From positions 3,906,001 to 3,970,000 of the forward strand of contig NZ_CP183878.1 of assembly GCF_048572895.1 (NCBI RefSeq): a stretch of DNA of 64,000 nt. Reading direction: 5' to 3'. The stretch's first letter is position 1. Each line of letters opens with the position of its first letter. A program made the translations under genes and the position numbers. Below, piece by piece: positions 16,613-25,757 of this stretch. Under the pieces are notes generated by a model. That model saw only the letters and a list, made by a program, of their open reading frames with translations. It had not been told where the DNA came from and made no database searches. Source of the stretch: Psychrobacillus sp048572895. Its GTDB lineage: Bacteria > Bacillota > Bacilli > Bacillales_A > Planococcaceae.

Positions 16613-17129
16613 GAAAAACCGAAAAAAAATGACGGGTCCCTTAAGTTCAAAACCTGTTTTTATCGTTTGCGAAGGGCTTTGGACAGACGTTTTGCTATAT
16701 TATTACCGTTTGATTTTTTTGAGATGTAGGTCGTGACTACCGTCACGACCTACATCTCTTTTCTTAGTAATTTTATGACTTTTGTCTGTGCGTCGCCATT
16801 CTACAACACTTAGAAACAGGTAGGTTCATTTTTGGATAACTAGAGAAATGCTACTTTCCTATTCAAAGAGCAAGCTCTCGAAGATACAATTTCGTTCGCT
16901 CTTTTGCTTCTTTATTGGAAAAACACTTACTGCTTCTCTTTATTTCCACTAGAATAACAGAAAAGTTGCTTTCTTCCCCTACCTTCGGAAAGCCGCAGTT
17001 CTAATTGATTACAAATTTTTTAATCACTCTCAAAAACCTGACCAATCTTATCATCTAAGCAATAAGTTATGCTAAATCTTATAGTGGAGTACTACACACT
17101 AATTGATTGCAGTGAAAGGTGGCGACTCC
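16613..17129 (+). repeat. Palindromic intergenic repeat, copy B
   Basis: It runs from AAAACCG after the yitT stop to GTGGCGACTCC at 17129 and aligns along its length with copy C (56940-57477). The apical hairpin is GAGATGTAGGTCGTGAC (16721-16737) against 16742-16758, a perfect 17 bp with loop TACC. The outer stem ACAGAC/GTCTGT is at 16683-16688 and 16784-16789. A near palindrome, GTGGAGTACTACAC, is at 17084-17097. This copy lacks the last 170 bases of copy C. No protein-coding frame is supported across this 536-base gap between convergent genes. Confidence 0.85.
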
Positions 17130-17148
17130 AATGGAATCGGTTTTTTTA

Positions 17149-18663
17149 TTATACAAATGTTTTTTCTTTATCAATCATTGTTCCATTGTTTGCTAGGTTC
17201 GCATGGAAAGAAAATGCTTTTTCTAGTACATGTGGAGTTTGACCACCTCTAGTTAATGCTTCTTCATAGTAATCACGTAACTGCTTTTTGTACATTGGAT
17301 GTACACAGTTATTAATGATTAACTCTGCACGTTCTCTAGGTGCTAAACCACGAAGATCCGCATATCCCTGCTCTGTTACTACTACATCCACATCATGCTC
17401 CGTGTGATCCACATGAGCTACGAAAGGCACTATACTAGAGATGTTACCGCCTTTAGCAATGGATTTCGTTACAAATATTGCTATTCTAGAGTTGCGAGCA
17501 AAATCCCCTGAACCGCCAATCCCGTTCATCATTTTAGTGCCTGATACATGTGTAGAGTTAATATTTCCGTAAATATCAAATTCTAAGGCTGTGTTAATAG
17601 AGATAAGTCCTAAACGACGAATAATCTCTGGATGATTCGTAATTTCTTGCGGTCTTAACACTAATTTATCTCGATACTCCTCCAAGTTACCGTACACTTT
17701 ATCCATCATTTCTTGTGAGAGTGTTATAGAGCATGCAGATGCAAAGTTTACTTTGCCGGCATCTATTAGTTCAAATACAGAGTCTTGAAGAACTTCAGAG
17801 TATACTTGTAGGTCTTCAAACTCAGAGTTAATCATGCCACCTAGCACTGCATTAGCAACTGAACCTATACCAGCTTGAAGTGGAGCTAGCTTATTTGTTA
17901 ATCTACCAGCGCTCACTTCTTGACGTAAAAACTCGATTAAATGCTGCGCCATTTCTTCTGTTTCATGGTCTGGTGGAACAATAGGAGATGGTGAATCCAA
18001 ATTGTTAGTAAATACAATACCTTTTACTTTGGATGCATCAAAAGGAATACCTATTTGGCCTATACGATCCTCTACTTTTGATAAAGGAATTGGTAGTCTA
18101 ATTCCTTGAGCGGCTGGTTCATATATATCATGCAGTCCTTCTAACATTTCCGATTGTGCTACATTAATTTCTATAATGATATTTTTTGCTTGAGAAACAA
18201 AGGTTGTAGAATTACCTACAGATGTAGTTGGTATAATCATTCCATCTGCAGTGACTGAAACCGCTTCCACAATTGCAAAGTCAATGATTGGCAATACACC
18301 AGAACGTATTAACTCCGATGTATGAGACAAATGTTGATCAACAAACAAATGATCACCTGTATTAATATGTTTGCGCATCGTTGCATCCGCTTGGAATGGT
18401 AAACGTTTATGCACAATTCCTGCTTCAGATAGTAGTTTATCAATATCGGAGCCTAAAGAAGCACCTGTAAATATATTCACTTTAAAGGATTCATTGACAG
18501 CTCTTTCTACTAATGCAAATGGAACCGCTTTCGCATCACCCGCACGTGTAAAACCACTTAACCCCAATGTCATCCCATGTTGAATCCATGAAGCTGCTTC
18601 TTCTGCTCCAACTACTAAACTATGCAAACTAGTATCCTTAATACGATTTAAATTGTTATACAT
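17149..18663 (-). CDS. Acetyl-CoA hydrolase / succinate CoA-transferase family protein
   Basis: A 504-aa class I CoA-transferase. GMTLGLSGFTRAGDAKAVP (about 30-48) is the first oxyanion-region motif, PLQAGIGSVANAVLGG (about 262-277) the nucleotide-contact loop, and LQVYSEVLQDSVFELIDAGK (about 284-303) carries the catalytic Glu in YSEV. NGIGGSGDFARNS is the C-terminal GGSGDF signature. It moves CoA between acetyl-CoA and a carboxylic acid such as succinate, or hydrolyses acetyl-CoA; these cannot be told apart from sequence. The neighbouring LytTR regulator gene is a plausible controller. Confidence 0.9.
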   Translation of the reverse strand: MYNNLNRIKDTSLHSLVVGAEEAASWIQHGMTLGLSGFTRAGDAKAVPFALVERAVNESFKVNIFTGASLGSDIDKLLSEAGIVHKRLPFQADATMRKHINTGDHLFVDQHLSHTSELIRSGVLPIIDFAIVEAVSVTADGMIIPTTSVGNSTTFVSQAKNIIIEINVAQSEMLEGLHDIYEPAAQGIRLPIPLSKVEDRIGQIGIPFDASKVKGIVFTNNLDSPSPIVPPDHETEEMAQHLIEFLRQEVSAGRLTNKLAPLQAGIGSVANAVLGGMINSEFEDLQVYSEVLQDSVFELIDAGKVNFASACSITLSQEMMDKVYGNLEEYRDKLVLRPQEITNHPEIIRRLGLISINTALEFDIYGNINSTHVSGTKMMNGIGGSGDFARNSRIAIFVTKSIAKGGNISSIVPFVAHVDHTEHDVDVVVTEQGYADLRGLAPRERAELIINNCVHPMYKKQLRDYYEEALTRGGQTPHVLEKAFSFHANLANNGTMIDKEKTFV

Positions 18664-18887
18664 TTAAGTATCCCCCTCAAAAAGTGCATTTAAATAATTC
18701 TACCCCCTTTTGTCACAATTTTGATAAAACTCGACGGAGACATCTTTTATTGGACTCAGACAGAATATTTTAATACTAGAACAGAATAAATTATTCTACA
18801 GGATTTATTTACTTCCTTAATGATGGAAGTTTCATAAAAAAAACGCTTGAATATCGGAGTAATTACCCCTTATTCAAACGTTTTATA
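18664..18887 (-). promoter_or_regulatory. Upstream region of the CoA-transferase gene
   Basis: 224 bases without a gene. CAGAATATTTTA and CAGAATAAATTATTCTACAG (about 18770-18803) repeat the CAGAATA unit and contain AGAATAAATTATTCT, an inverted repeat suited to a dimeric regulator, possibly the LytTR protein. The right end carries the LytTR-gene terminator. Confidence 0.35.
18836..18884 (-). terminator. Terminator after the LytTR gene
   Basis: On the minus strand AAACGTTTGAATA pairs with TATTCAAGCGTTT with one wobble, followed by a run of T (A-run at 18836-18843 on the plus strand). Confidence 0.85.
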
Positions 18888-19532
18888 TTAAAACCCTAAT
18901 AATTTTCGGAAATAACTTGCATAGGACTGGCTAACAGAAATTCTTTCTCCATTTACCATAGCCAATAAAAAAGTGGAATGTGTATCTGGGAAGATTTCTT
19001 TAATCTGATGTACATTGACTATAAAAGAACGATGACAGCGTATGAACATTTCCCGGGGTAGTCTATACTCAAAGTCTTGAAGAGAACTAGTGTGAGTTCC
19101 AGCAAAAGACTTAGTAACAATATGGGTTTTTCGATCTTTTGCTTCCAGATAAATCACGTCAGAAAAAGGAATTGGAATCCAACCGTCCTGTGTCTTTATA
19201 GTAATCACCGATTTGCCTTCAGTAAATGCCGGATAAATAGCTAACACACAGCCTTCTACTTCTCCTTGATGCAAAAAAGGTACTGCCATCCCATGATATG
19301 GAACACCAAAAACCTCTCGATTGATAAATTCGGATACCTTTTGTCTAGTTTGCAGTGCTTTATAAGCTAAAGTCTCCTCTTTTAACAAATCACCGGGAGT
19401 AATTTTCAGATCGATTCGCTTACTTGGCCGATAATAAATATACTTTTCTGTATCAGAAACAGCGATAGACACTTCATCTGAAAATAATTCTCCAACAACA
19501 TCTAATAAGGCAACTATGGATAAATCCTTCAT
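18888..19532 (-). CDS. LytTR-type DNA-binding regulator with N-terminal sensor-like domain
   Basis: A 214-aa protein. Residues 1-110 (FSDEVSIAVSDTEKYIYYRP, then FGVPYHGMAVPFLHQGEVEG) look like a PAS/GAF-type sensor that appears in several Firmicute signalling proteins. Residues 118-214 form a LytTR domain (IPFSDVIYLEAKDRKTHIVT, FIRCHRSFIVNVHQIKEIFP, ISVSQSYASYFRKLLGF). There is no receiver domain, so it is not a two-component response regulator; a metabolite signal is likelier. It sits directly upstream of the CoA-transferase gene and 24 bases downstream of the TRM11-like gene. Confidence 0.85.
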   Translation of the reverse strand: MKDLSIVALLDVVGELFSDEVSIAVSDTEKYIYYRPSKRIDLKITPGDLLKEETLAYKALQTRQKVSEFINREVFGVPYHGMAVPFLHQGEVEGCVLAIYPAFTEGKSVITIKTQDGWIPIPFSDVIYLEAKDRKTHIVTKSFAGTHTSSLQDFEYRLPREMFIRCHRSFIVNVHQIKEIFPDTHSTFLLAMVNGERISVSQSYASYFRKLLGF

Positions 19533-19556
19533 CCTTCCATCCCCTTTTTCGTTAAC

Positions 19557-20510
19557 CTACACGCAAACTACTATTTCCCGTGTAAATTGCTGTTTTTTCG
19601 TTATACAGCGGTCTATTATATGCAAACCTACTGTTTCTAATCGATCATCCATCGATTCTATCGTCACAATTACCACCTTTTTAGCAATTCTACGGGCATG
19701 TTTTAAAATGGTAAACTGTTCTTCCCAGGAAGCATTTGTATACAAATTATAAGGCAAATCTATAATCGCTACGTCATACATCTCTTCGATGTCTTCAATG
19801 GCACTCTTACGGACATCTCCAGTCAATCCAAAATAGGCAATGTTTTCTCGGGATCCCTCACATACAATTGGGTTAATATCTCTTCCTACAATATCTATAC
19901 CCATTGATAGTGCTTCAACAAGTACGGTGCCAATTCCACAGCAAGGATCTATAGCCCTCATACCTTCCGGATGCGGAACTGCAATATTAGCCACTGCTCT
20001 GGCTACTCTAGTACTAAGGGCAGTAGAATACTCCCGCGGTTTCTTTATATGATTAAACCAAATAGGTTCGCTTTTCGTATATAAACCGAAATACCAACGA
20101 CCACCAAATGGGACCACTGCAAATAACTGATCAGGATGATGTAAATCGAAATCACCTTGCATGTCACTTCCAATAGTTCTTGTTATTTGAAGCCTTTCAG
20201 CATTCTCAATTTTATCAATGCCTTGTCGGTCATTTATTTTTAAGAAAATTACTTTATTTGTTTCTTCCTCCGAACCAAAGTTTGGTGCTTGAGCAATAAT
20301 TTCCTCAACTGTGTCCCCTTCTGCTAAAATCTCTAATCTCCCTTTCATAAAAGGGCTTCTACTAGGATCTATTTTTATAGGACTCTTTAATATTTTGTTT
20401 TCCGTGTCTTTATCAAAAAAAGAGCGCATCTCTAGATGACATAGAGAGCGTTCGTCCATATTATATGCGTATGTATAAATAAATGCCGATTGTCGGCTGT
20501 TGTTTATCAA
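19557..20510 (-). CDS. TRM11-like SAM-dependent methyltransferase
   Basis: A protein of about 317 aa. The start is the TTG at 20510, seven bases after GGAGGG; the longer frame to 20558 has no such site. The C-terminal half is a Rossmann methylase: DPCCGIGTVLVEALSMG (motif I), VGRDINPIVCEGSRENI, and DVAIIDLPYNLY, the DxPY catalytic motif of N-methyltransferases in the DLPYN form. The N-terminal half resembles the THUMP/NFLD-like region of TRM11 and RlmKL-type enzymes. Substrate: probably tRNA or rRNA guanosine, not proven. Confidence 0.82.
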   Translation of the reverse strand: MINNSRQSAFIYTYAYNMDERSLCHLEMRSFFDKDTENKILKSPIKIDPSRSPFMKGRLEILAEGDTVEEIIAQAPNFGSEEETNKVIFLKINDRQGIDKIENAERLQITRTIGSDMQGDFDLHHPDQLFAVVPFGGRWYFGLYTKSEPIWFNHIKKPREYSTALSTRVARAVANIAVPHPEGMRAIDPCCGIGTVLVEALSMGIDIVGRDINPIVCEGSRENIAYFGLTGDVRKSAIEDIEEMYDVAIIDLPYNLYTNASWEEQFTILKHARRIAKKVVIVTIESMDDRLETVGLHIIDRCITKKQQFTREIVVCV

Positions 20511-20649
20511 TGTATTCCCTCCAATAGTACTTCTATTATACCATGTGTCCCTGTTCAAATCATTCTTGTGACAGTGAATAGTAATTCATTATTTAATGGA
20601 ATATAATACAATTAGGTTTCTGAATTTTTCGTTAAATAGGGGGGTTTAA

Positions 20650-22311
20650 ATGGAATGGGACGTAATTGTAGTCGGGGCAGGACTAGCAGGACTCGTTGCT
20701 ACCGCAGAACTAGCGGATGCTGGAAAGAAAGTTTTACTGCTAGATCAAGAGCCTGAAGCATCATTTGGAGGGCAAGCTTGGTGGTCATTTGGAGGATTAT
20801 TTTTAGTAGATTCCCCAGAACAACGAAGATTAGGAATTCACGACTCCTATGAACTAGCTTGGCAGGACTGGCTAGGAACAGCAGGTTTTGATCGGGAAGA
20901 GGACGAAGATTATTGGGCAAGGAAATGGGCTGAGGCTTATGTTCGTTTTGCCACTGAGGAAAAAAGAGATTGGCTTCACGCACAAGGTATTCGTTTTTTT
21001 CCTGTAGTAGGTTGGGCAGAACGCGGAGGCTATCTTGCAGATGGACATGGAAACTCGGTGCCCAGGTTTCATATTGTATGGGGTACTGGACCAGGTATTG
21101 TGAAGCCCTTTGTGACTCGTGTTCGAGCTGCCATGTCAATGGGGAATGTGGAATATAAACCACGTCACCAAGTAGATGAACTCATTACAGACGACGGACG
21201 AGTTATCGGTGTGAGCGGTTCATTATTGACTCATAGTTCTGCTGCTCGTGGAGAACCCAGCCCAAGAGATATAATCGGAAATTTTCAGTATGTAGCTAAA
21301 GCAGTGATGGTCACGAGTGGTGGAATTGGTGCTAACCATGATTTAGTAAGGGAAAACTGGCCTTCCCGACTTGGGATGCCTCCAAAAAGGATGATTTCTG
21401 GAGTTCCGGAACATGTAGATGGACGGATGCTTGCCATTACAGAGAAAGCTGGAGGTCGCTTAGTAAACAAAGATCGTATGTGGCATTATACAGAAGGTAT
21501 TAAAAACTGGAATCCTATCTGGCCACTTCACGGGATACGTATACTCCCAGGTCCATCCTCCATCTGGTTAGATGCCACAGGGCAGCGCTTTTCTGCTCCT
21601 AATTTCCCTGGCTTTGATACATTGGGGACACTTGAGGCTATCCAAAAAACTGGATATGATTACTCTTGGTTTATACTAACTGAGAAAATTATTGAAAAAG
21701 AATTTGCACTTTCAGGATCCGAGCAAAATCCAGATTTAACGCAGAAAAGTATTAAACAAGTACTGAAGCGTATTTTGCCAGGACCCACTGCTCCAGTAAA
21801 AGCTTTCATGGAAAAAGGAGAAGACTTCGTAGTATCCGACAATTTAGCAAACCTAGTAGAGGGGATGAATAAAATTACTGGCAATAATCTATTAAACTTT
21901 GAGCATATTGAGAGCCAACTAATTGCTAGAGATCGTGAAATGGATAATAAATTTACAAAAGATCTTCAAATTACCGCACTTAGAGGTGCTAGAAACTATA
22001 TAGGCGATAAACTAATACGAGCGGCATCACCCCATAAACTACTAGATCCTAAAAATGGCCCTTTAATTGCTGTTCGATTAAATATCGTGACTCGGAAAAC
22101 ACTAGGTGGGCTGCAAACGGATTTAGACGGTCGTGTACTAAATGAAAAAGGACATCCGGTACCTGGTCTTTATGCAGCGGGTGAAGTTACAGGCTTTGGT
22201 GGAGGTGGAGTCCATGGATATCGCTCTTTAGAAGGAACCTTTTTAGGAGGCTGTATCTTTACAGGGAGAGAAGCAGGAAGAGCCTTGGTTCGTAGCTTAG
22301 ATCAAAATTAA
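20650..22311 (+). CDS. FAD-binding dehydrogenase (ketosteroid dehydrogenase/fumarate reductase-like)
   Basis: A 553-aa flavoprotein. The FAD dinucleotide motif is VIVVGAGLAGLVATAELADAG (GxGxxG, residues 5-25), followed by FGGQAWWSFGGLF. The C-terminal FAD closure is GLYAAGEVTGFGGGGVHGYR (about 506-525), then SLEGTFLGGCIFTGREAGR. It belongs to the FAD-binding-dehydrogenase branch of 3-ketosteroid dehydrogenase-like proteins. It oxidises or reduces an unknown substrate in the cytoplasm. It has no apparent operon partners; a bidirectional terminator follows. Confidence 0.88.
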   Translation: MEWDVIVVGAGLAGLVATAELADAGKKVLLLDQEPEASFGGQAWWSFGGLFLVDSPEQRRLGIHDSYELAWQDWLGTAGFDREEDEDYWARKWAEAYVRFATEEKRDWLHAQGIRFFPVVGWAERGGYLADGHGNSVPRFHIVWGTGPGIVKPFVTRVRAAMSMGNVEYKPRHQVDELITDDGRVIGVSGSLLTHSSAARGEPSPRDIIGNFQYVAKAVMVTSGGIGANHDLVRENWPSRLGMPPKRMISGVPEHVDGRMLAITEKAGGRLVNKDRMWHYTEGIKNWNPIWPLHGIRILPGPSSIWLDATGQRFSAPNFPGFDTLGTLEAIQKTGYDYSWFILTEKIIEKEFALSGSEQNPDLTQKSIKQVLKRILPGPTAPVKAFMEKGEDFVVSDNLANLVEGMNKITGNNLLNFEHIESQLIARDREMDNKFTKDLQITALRGARNYIGDKLIRAASPHKLLDPKNGPLIAVRLNIVTRKTLGGLQTDLDGRVLNEKGHPVPGLYAAGEVTGFGGGGVHGYRSLEGTFLGGCIFTGREAGRALVRSLDQN

Positions 22312-22335
22312 TTCGAATGGTAGATAAACAAATAA

Positions 22336-22373
22336 AAAAGTGAACCAATTTTATATTGCGTCGGTTCACTTTT
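22336..22373. terminator. Bidirectional terminator
   Basis: AAAAGTGAACC (22336-22346) pairs with GGTTCACTTTT (22363-22373) between the convergent FAD-dehydrogenase gene and the small gene at 22379. Confidence 0.88.
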
Positions 22374-22378
22374 ATGAT

Positions 22379-22555
22379 TTATAGATCTTGATAATCCCTT
22401 TGATATTTACCGCCATCTTTTACTTCTGAATGATATAGAGCTTTTAATGCAAAGCTTTTCTCTAGATCATGCTCCTTCATAACCTCTTTTAAACGCTTGC
22501 TTAACTCTGGGCTATATTTTACTAGCTCTTCCATTTTAGATTTCGAATATTGCAT
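22379..22555 (-). CDS. Small charged protein, unknown
   Basis: The ATG at 22555 follows AGAGAGAGGG, giving a 58-aa, strongly charged helical protein (MEELVKYSPELSKRLKEVMK) with no cysteines or membrane segment. The longer frame to 22663 overlaps the divergent GTPase gene and is not supported. I do not recognise the family. It diverges from the GTPase gene with about 100 bases between starts. Confidence 0.6.
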   Translation of the reverse strand: MQYSKSKMEELVKYSPELSKRLKEVMKEHDLEKSFALKALYHSEVKDGGKYQRDYQDL

Positions 22556-22655
22556 GTTTTGTTCCCTCTCTCTACGTTGTTTTAGTCTACCTAGTATAGC
22601 ACTGATACAGGTGATTTCGCCGTAATTTGCTATAATTAAGTTCAGAGGTGAGAAC

Positions 22656-24581
22656 ATGCACAAAACTATTGGAATTCTTGCACATGTAGATGCTGGAAAA
22701 ACTACTTTTTCGGAGCAGCTGCTTTACCATACACATACAATTAGACAAAGAGGACGAGTGGACCACCAAGACTCGTTTCTTGATAGTCATACTATAGAAA
22801 AAAACAGAGGAATTACCATCTTTGCCGATCAAGGAATCTTTTCCTACAATAATTCTACATACTATATCATTGATACTCCTGGACATGTCGACTTTTCTCC
22901 CGAAATGGAACGGGCAATACAAGTAATGGACTATGCCATAATCATTATTAGCGCTGTAGATGGTGTAGAAGGACATACAGAAACTGTTTGGCAATTGCTA
23001 CGCAAACACCAAGTACCAACCTTTTTCTTTATCAATAAAACCGATTATGAAGATACTGATGCGGCAAGTGTTCTCTCTGAAATACGGGCAACCTTATCGG
23101 AGGATATATGCGATATAACGAATACTTTTGATGAGGAACTAATTGAATTTATTGCGGAACGCGATGAATCCCTTTTAGAAACGTATATGGACAACGGATT
23201 TGATCAGGACTTATGGACACAAGCACTGCGGTGTATGGTAAAGGAAAATAAAATCTTCGCATGTGCTAGTGGATCAGCATTGAAGGATGTAGGAATCGTA
23301 GAATTTCTGGACAAGCTAGATTTATTAACCACCACCTCCTATAAAGCAGACGATGTATTTGCTGCGCAGGTTTATAAGATTCGGCACGATGAAAGTGGAA
23401 ATCGGGTTACCTTTTTGAAAATAGTCCGCGGTACGTTAAAAGTCCGCAATAACGTAACCTACAACGACCAAACCGAAAAAATAACGCAAATCCGCTTGTA
23501 TAGTGGAAATAAGTTTAAAACTGCAGATCAGGCTTTAGCGGGTGAGCTTGTTGCTGTTACAGGATTAACGAGTGCTTCCATTGGTGATGGAATCGGGGCT
23601 ATTTCTCAGAAAACAGCGTTCGAAATGATTCCCACGTTAAAATCCAAGGTTCTATTTGAGGCTTCTATCCATGTAAAGGAAGTATTACGTTGCTTTAAAC
23701 TATTAGATGCAGAAGATCCATCTTTACGTGTATTTTGGGATGAGTATTTTCAAGAAATACATGTCCATGTAATGGGAGTTATCCAGCTAGAAGTGCTCGA
23801 ACAAATTGTTTTGGAGCGTTTTGGTTTTCACGTCACTTTTGGAGAGCCTAAAATTCTCTATAAAGAAACTATTGATAACTCGGTTCGTGGATATGGACAT
23901 TTTGAACCTTTAAGACATTATGCGGAAGTGCATTTATTAATTGAACCAACTGCGAGAAATAGTGGGATTACCTTTGCAAATACATGTCATGCGAATGATC
24001 TATCTATTGGCAATCAAAACCTAGTTCGGCATCACCTTTTCGAAAGAGATCATCACGGTTTACTAACAGGTTCCGCCTTAACTGATGTGAAAATTACTTT
24101 ACTCACCGGTCGCGGACATAATGAACATACACATGGTGGCGACTTTAGAGAAGCAACTTACCGTGCACTTCGTCAAGGATTAGAAAAAGCAGAAAATATT
24201 CTACTAGAGCCATTTTACGACTTTTCGATTAAAGTGCATATGGACTTAATAGGCCGAGTATTATCCGATATACAACAAGCAGCAGGAACCTTCGATCCTC
24301 CAGAAAGTATTGGAGATAAAGTTCTCGTCAAAGGAAGAGTACCTGTAGCCACATTTATGAATTACAGCACAGCTTTTGCATCCTTTACTCACGGCAAAGG
24401 ATCCCTCAGTTTAGTCTTTAGTGGATACCATCGTTGCCATAATACAGAAGAAATCATTGAAACACTTGGTTATAATAAAGAAGCAGACCCTGAATATACG
24501 TCCACATCTATTTTTTGTGCTAAAGGAAAAGGATATCCCGTCTATTGGGATGAGGCAGAAGCAGCTATGCACTGCCTATAA
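22656..24581 (+). CDS. TetM/EF-G-like translational GTPase
   Basis: A 641-aa protein, the length of Tet(M) (about 639). G-domain motifs: AHVDAGKTT (9-17), DTPGH (73-77), NKTD (127-130, T in place of the usual I), and SGSALK (G5-like). EF-G-like domains II to V follow. The domain IV loop is LLTGRGHNEHTHGGDFREAT, not the tyrosine- and proline-rich loop I recall for genuine Tet(M)/Tet(O). It is therefore more likely a chromosomal ribosome-associated GTPase than a proven tetracycline-resistance protein. An SRPBCC gene follows after 18 bases. Confidence 0.85.
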   Translation: MHKTIGILAHVDAGKTTFSEQLLYHTHTIRQRGRVDHQDSFLDSHTIEKNRGITIFADQGIFSYNNSTYYIIDTPGHVDFSPEMERAIQVMDYAIIIISAVDGVEGHTETVWQLLRKHQVPTFFFINKTDYEDTDAASVLSEIRATLSEDICDITNTFDEELIEFIAERDESLLETYMDNGFDQDLWTQALRCMVKENKIFACASGSALKDVGIVEFLDKLDLLTTTSYKADDVFAAQVYKIRHDESGNRVTFLKIVRGTLKVRNNVTYNDQTEKITQIRLYSGNKFKTADQALAGELVAVTGLTSASIGDGIGAISQKTAFEMIPTLKSKVLFEASIHVKEVLRCFKLLDAEDPSLRVFWDEYFQEIHVHVMGVIQLEVLEQIVLERFGFHVTFGEPKILYKETIDNSVRGYGHFEPLRHYAEVHLLIEPTARNSGITFANTCHANDLSIGNQNLVRHHLFERDHHGLLTGSALTDVKITLLTGRGHNEHTHGGDFREATYRALRQGLEKAENILLEPFYDFSIKVHMDLIGRVLSDIQQAAGTFDPPESIGDKVLVKGRVPVATFMNYSTAFASFTHGKGSLSLVFSGYHRCHNTEEIIETLGYNKEADPEYTSTSIFCAKGKGYPVYWDEAEAAMHCL

Positions 24582-24599
24582 CTTAAGGAGGAATAGTTC

Positions 24600-25070
24600 A
24601 TGATTGCTACGATTCAAAAAGAAAACGGTAACTATATCGCACGATACGAAAGAGAATTGCAGCATTCTGTAGAAACAGTATGGGCCATGTTAACGGATAA
24701 TACGAAGCTTAAACAGTGGTTTGATGAGCTGCAAATAGTAGATCTCCGAAAAAGTGGTACTATTAAGTTCGATATGCAGGATGGTACCTTTATCGATATG
24801 AAAATCCTTGATTATGAATTATTGAAAACATTAGCATTTGAATGGGGTGAGGATACCGCTAGATTTGAATTATCCCCTTTAAACGGTGGTTGCAAGTTAA
24901 TATTCCTAGAAACAATTTCTGTTATTACAGAACATACTCCAAGAGATTTAGCAGGCTGGCATGTCTGTTTAGATGTTATAAAAGCATTGCTAGACGAAGA
25001 AGCAATTATCCGAGAAGATGAATGGAAAGTCTGGTTCGAGAAATATAAAGAGCTTCTAACTAATTTGTAG
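24600..25070 (+). CDS. SRPBCC (AHSA1-like) domain protein
   Basis: A 156-aa START-like fold: YERELQHSVETVWAMLTDNTKLKQWF (about 14-39) is the classic AHSA1 opening, with GGCKLIFLETI and the C-terminal helix AGWHVCLDVIKALLD (about 117-131). It probably binds a hydrophobic ligand or acts as a chaperone-type adaptor; the ligand is unknown. TAAGGAGG precedes the ATG. It is in an operon with the GTPase gene, an unexplained but tight pairing. Confidence 0.87.
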   Translation: MIATIQKENGNYIARYERELQHSVETVWAMLTDNTKLKQWFDELQIVDLRKSGTIKFDMQDGTFIDMKILDYELLKTLAFEWGEDTARFELSPLNGGCKLIFLETISVITEHTPRDLAGWHVCLDVIKALLDEEAIIREDEWKVWFEKYKELLTNL

Positions 25071-25095
25071 GACAGAAGCATTCTTATTGTTGAAA

Positions 25096-25142
25096 GAATA
25101 AATGAAGCACTCTACTGTTATTGTAGAGTGCTTCATTTATTC
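25096..25142. terminator. Perfect 20-bp bidirectional terminator
   Basis: GAATAAATGAAGCACTCTAC (25096-25115) pairs perfectly with 25123-25142 around TGTTATT. The right arm includes the last codon and stop of the minus-strand methyltransferase gene. Confidence 0.9.
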
Positions 25143-25742
25143 TAATCGAAAAACTAAAAATCGCTCATTATTATTTTCTTCATATAAGTCAAGAAGTCTA
25201 ATTTCCTTCCATAATTCAAACACAGTATGTATTTCAAGAAAATGACTATATTCCGAGGTTGGATAATAGAGAATGACATCCACGGAGCGAGGATGATCCT
25301 CAACCGACCGAAGGATATTATCTATAACCCTTTGAAAAATCTGTAGCGAAAATGGATTAAAAAAATAAAACCGGTTATCTTCTTTTTTTATATCATACCC
25401 TTCGGCAAATATATGTTCAAACTGAATCGAAGCTCTCGATTTCTTGGCACGCTCCATATATCTAGCTAGGTTCTCCATAGCCTCTTGATAGAGCTGACCA
25501 TTCATCTCAACTCCAACTGCCGAGGCATGCAAATGGTGGTAAACGTAAAAAGGGAATCTTCCTTTACCACAGCCAAAATCCACAAAACGATCGGTTGAGC
25601 TCCATTCGTATTCGTCAAAAAGAATTTCCAATGCTGAATACGGTGTCGCTTCATATCGATTATAGTGAGACGATTGATGCTGCCACTCTCTTACCCCTTC
25701 TGTTTTAATACGTAACAATTTGTCATGATCTTGTTCTTTCAC
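25137..25742 (-). CDS. Class I SAM-dependent methyltransferase
   Basis: A 201-aa protein. Motif I is RFVDFGCGKGRFPFYVYHHL (about 52-71), followed by VGVEMNGQLYQEA, with the acidic residue that binds the SAM ribose, and FYFFNPFSLQIFQRVI in the motif IV position. No target domain is visible, so the substrate is open. It is cotranscribed with the CapA-like gene 15 bases upstream, so an envelope-related role is possible but not shown. Confidence 0.82.
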   Translation of the reverse strand: MKEQDHDKLLRIKTEGVREWQHQSSHYNRYEATPYSALEILFDEYEWSSTDRFVDFGCGKGRFPFYVYHHLHASAVGVEMNGQLYQEAMENLARYMERAKKSRASIQFEHIFAEGYDIKKEDNRFYFFNPFSLQIFQRVIDNILRSVEDHPRSVDVILYYPTSEYSHFLEIHTVFELWKEIRLLDLYEENNNERFLVFRLE

Positions 25743-25757
25743 ACGACACCTCCTAAC

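Noticed and set aside
20699..21163. Minus-strand frame of 154 codons opposite the FAD dehydrogenase
   Set aside because: Antisense to the conserved FAD-binding region, no ribosome binding site, no recognisable domain.
22587..22994. Minus-strand frame opposite the TetM-like GTPase
   Set aside because: It is antisense to the highly conserved G domain, and its codons follow those of the GTPase; a shadow frame.
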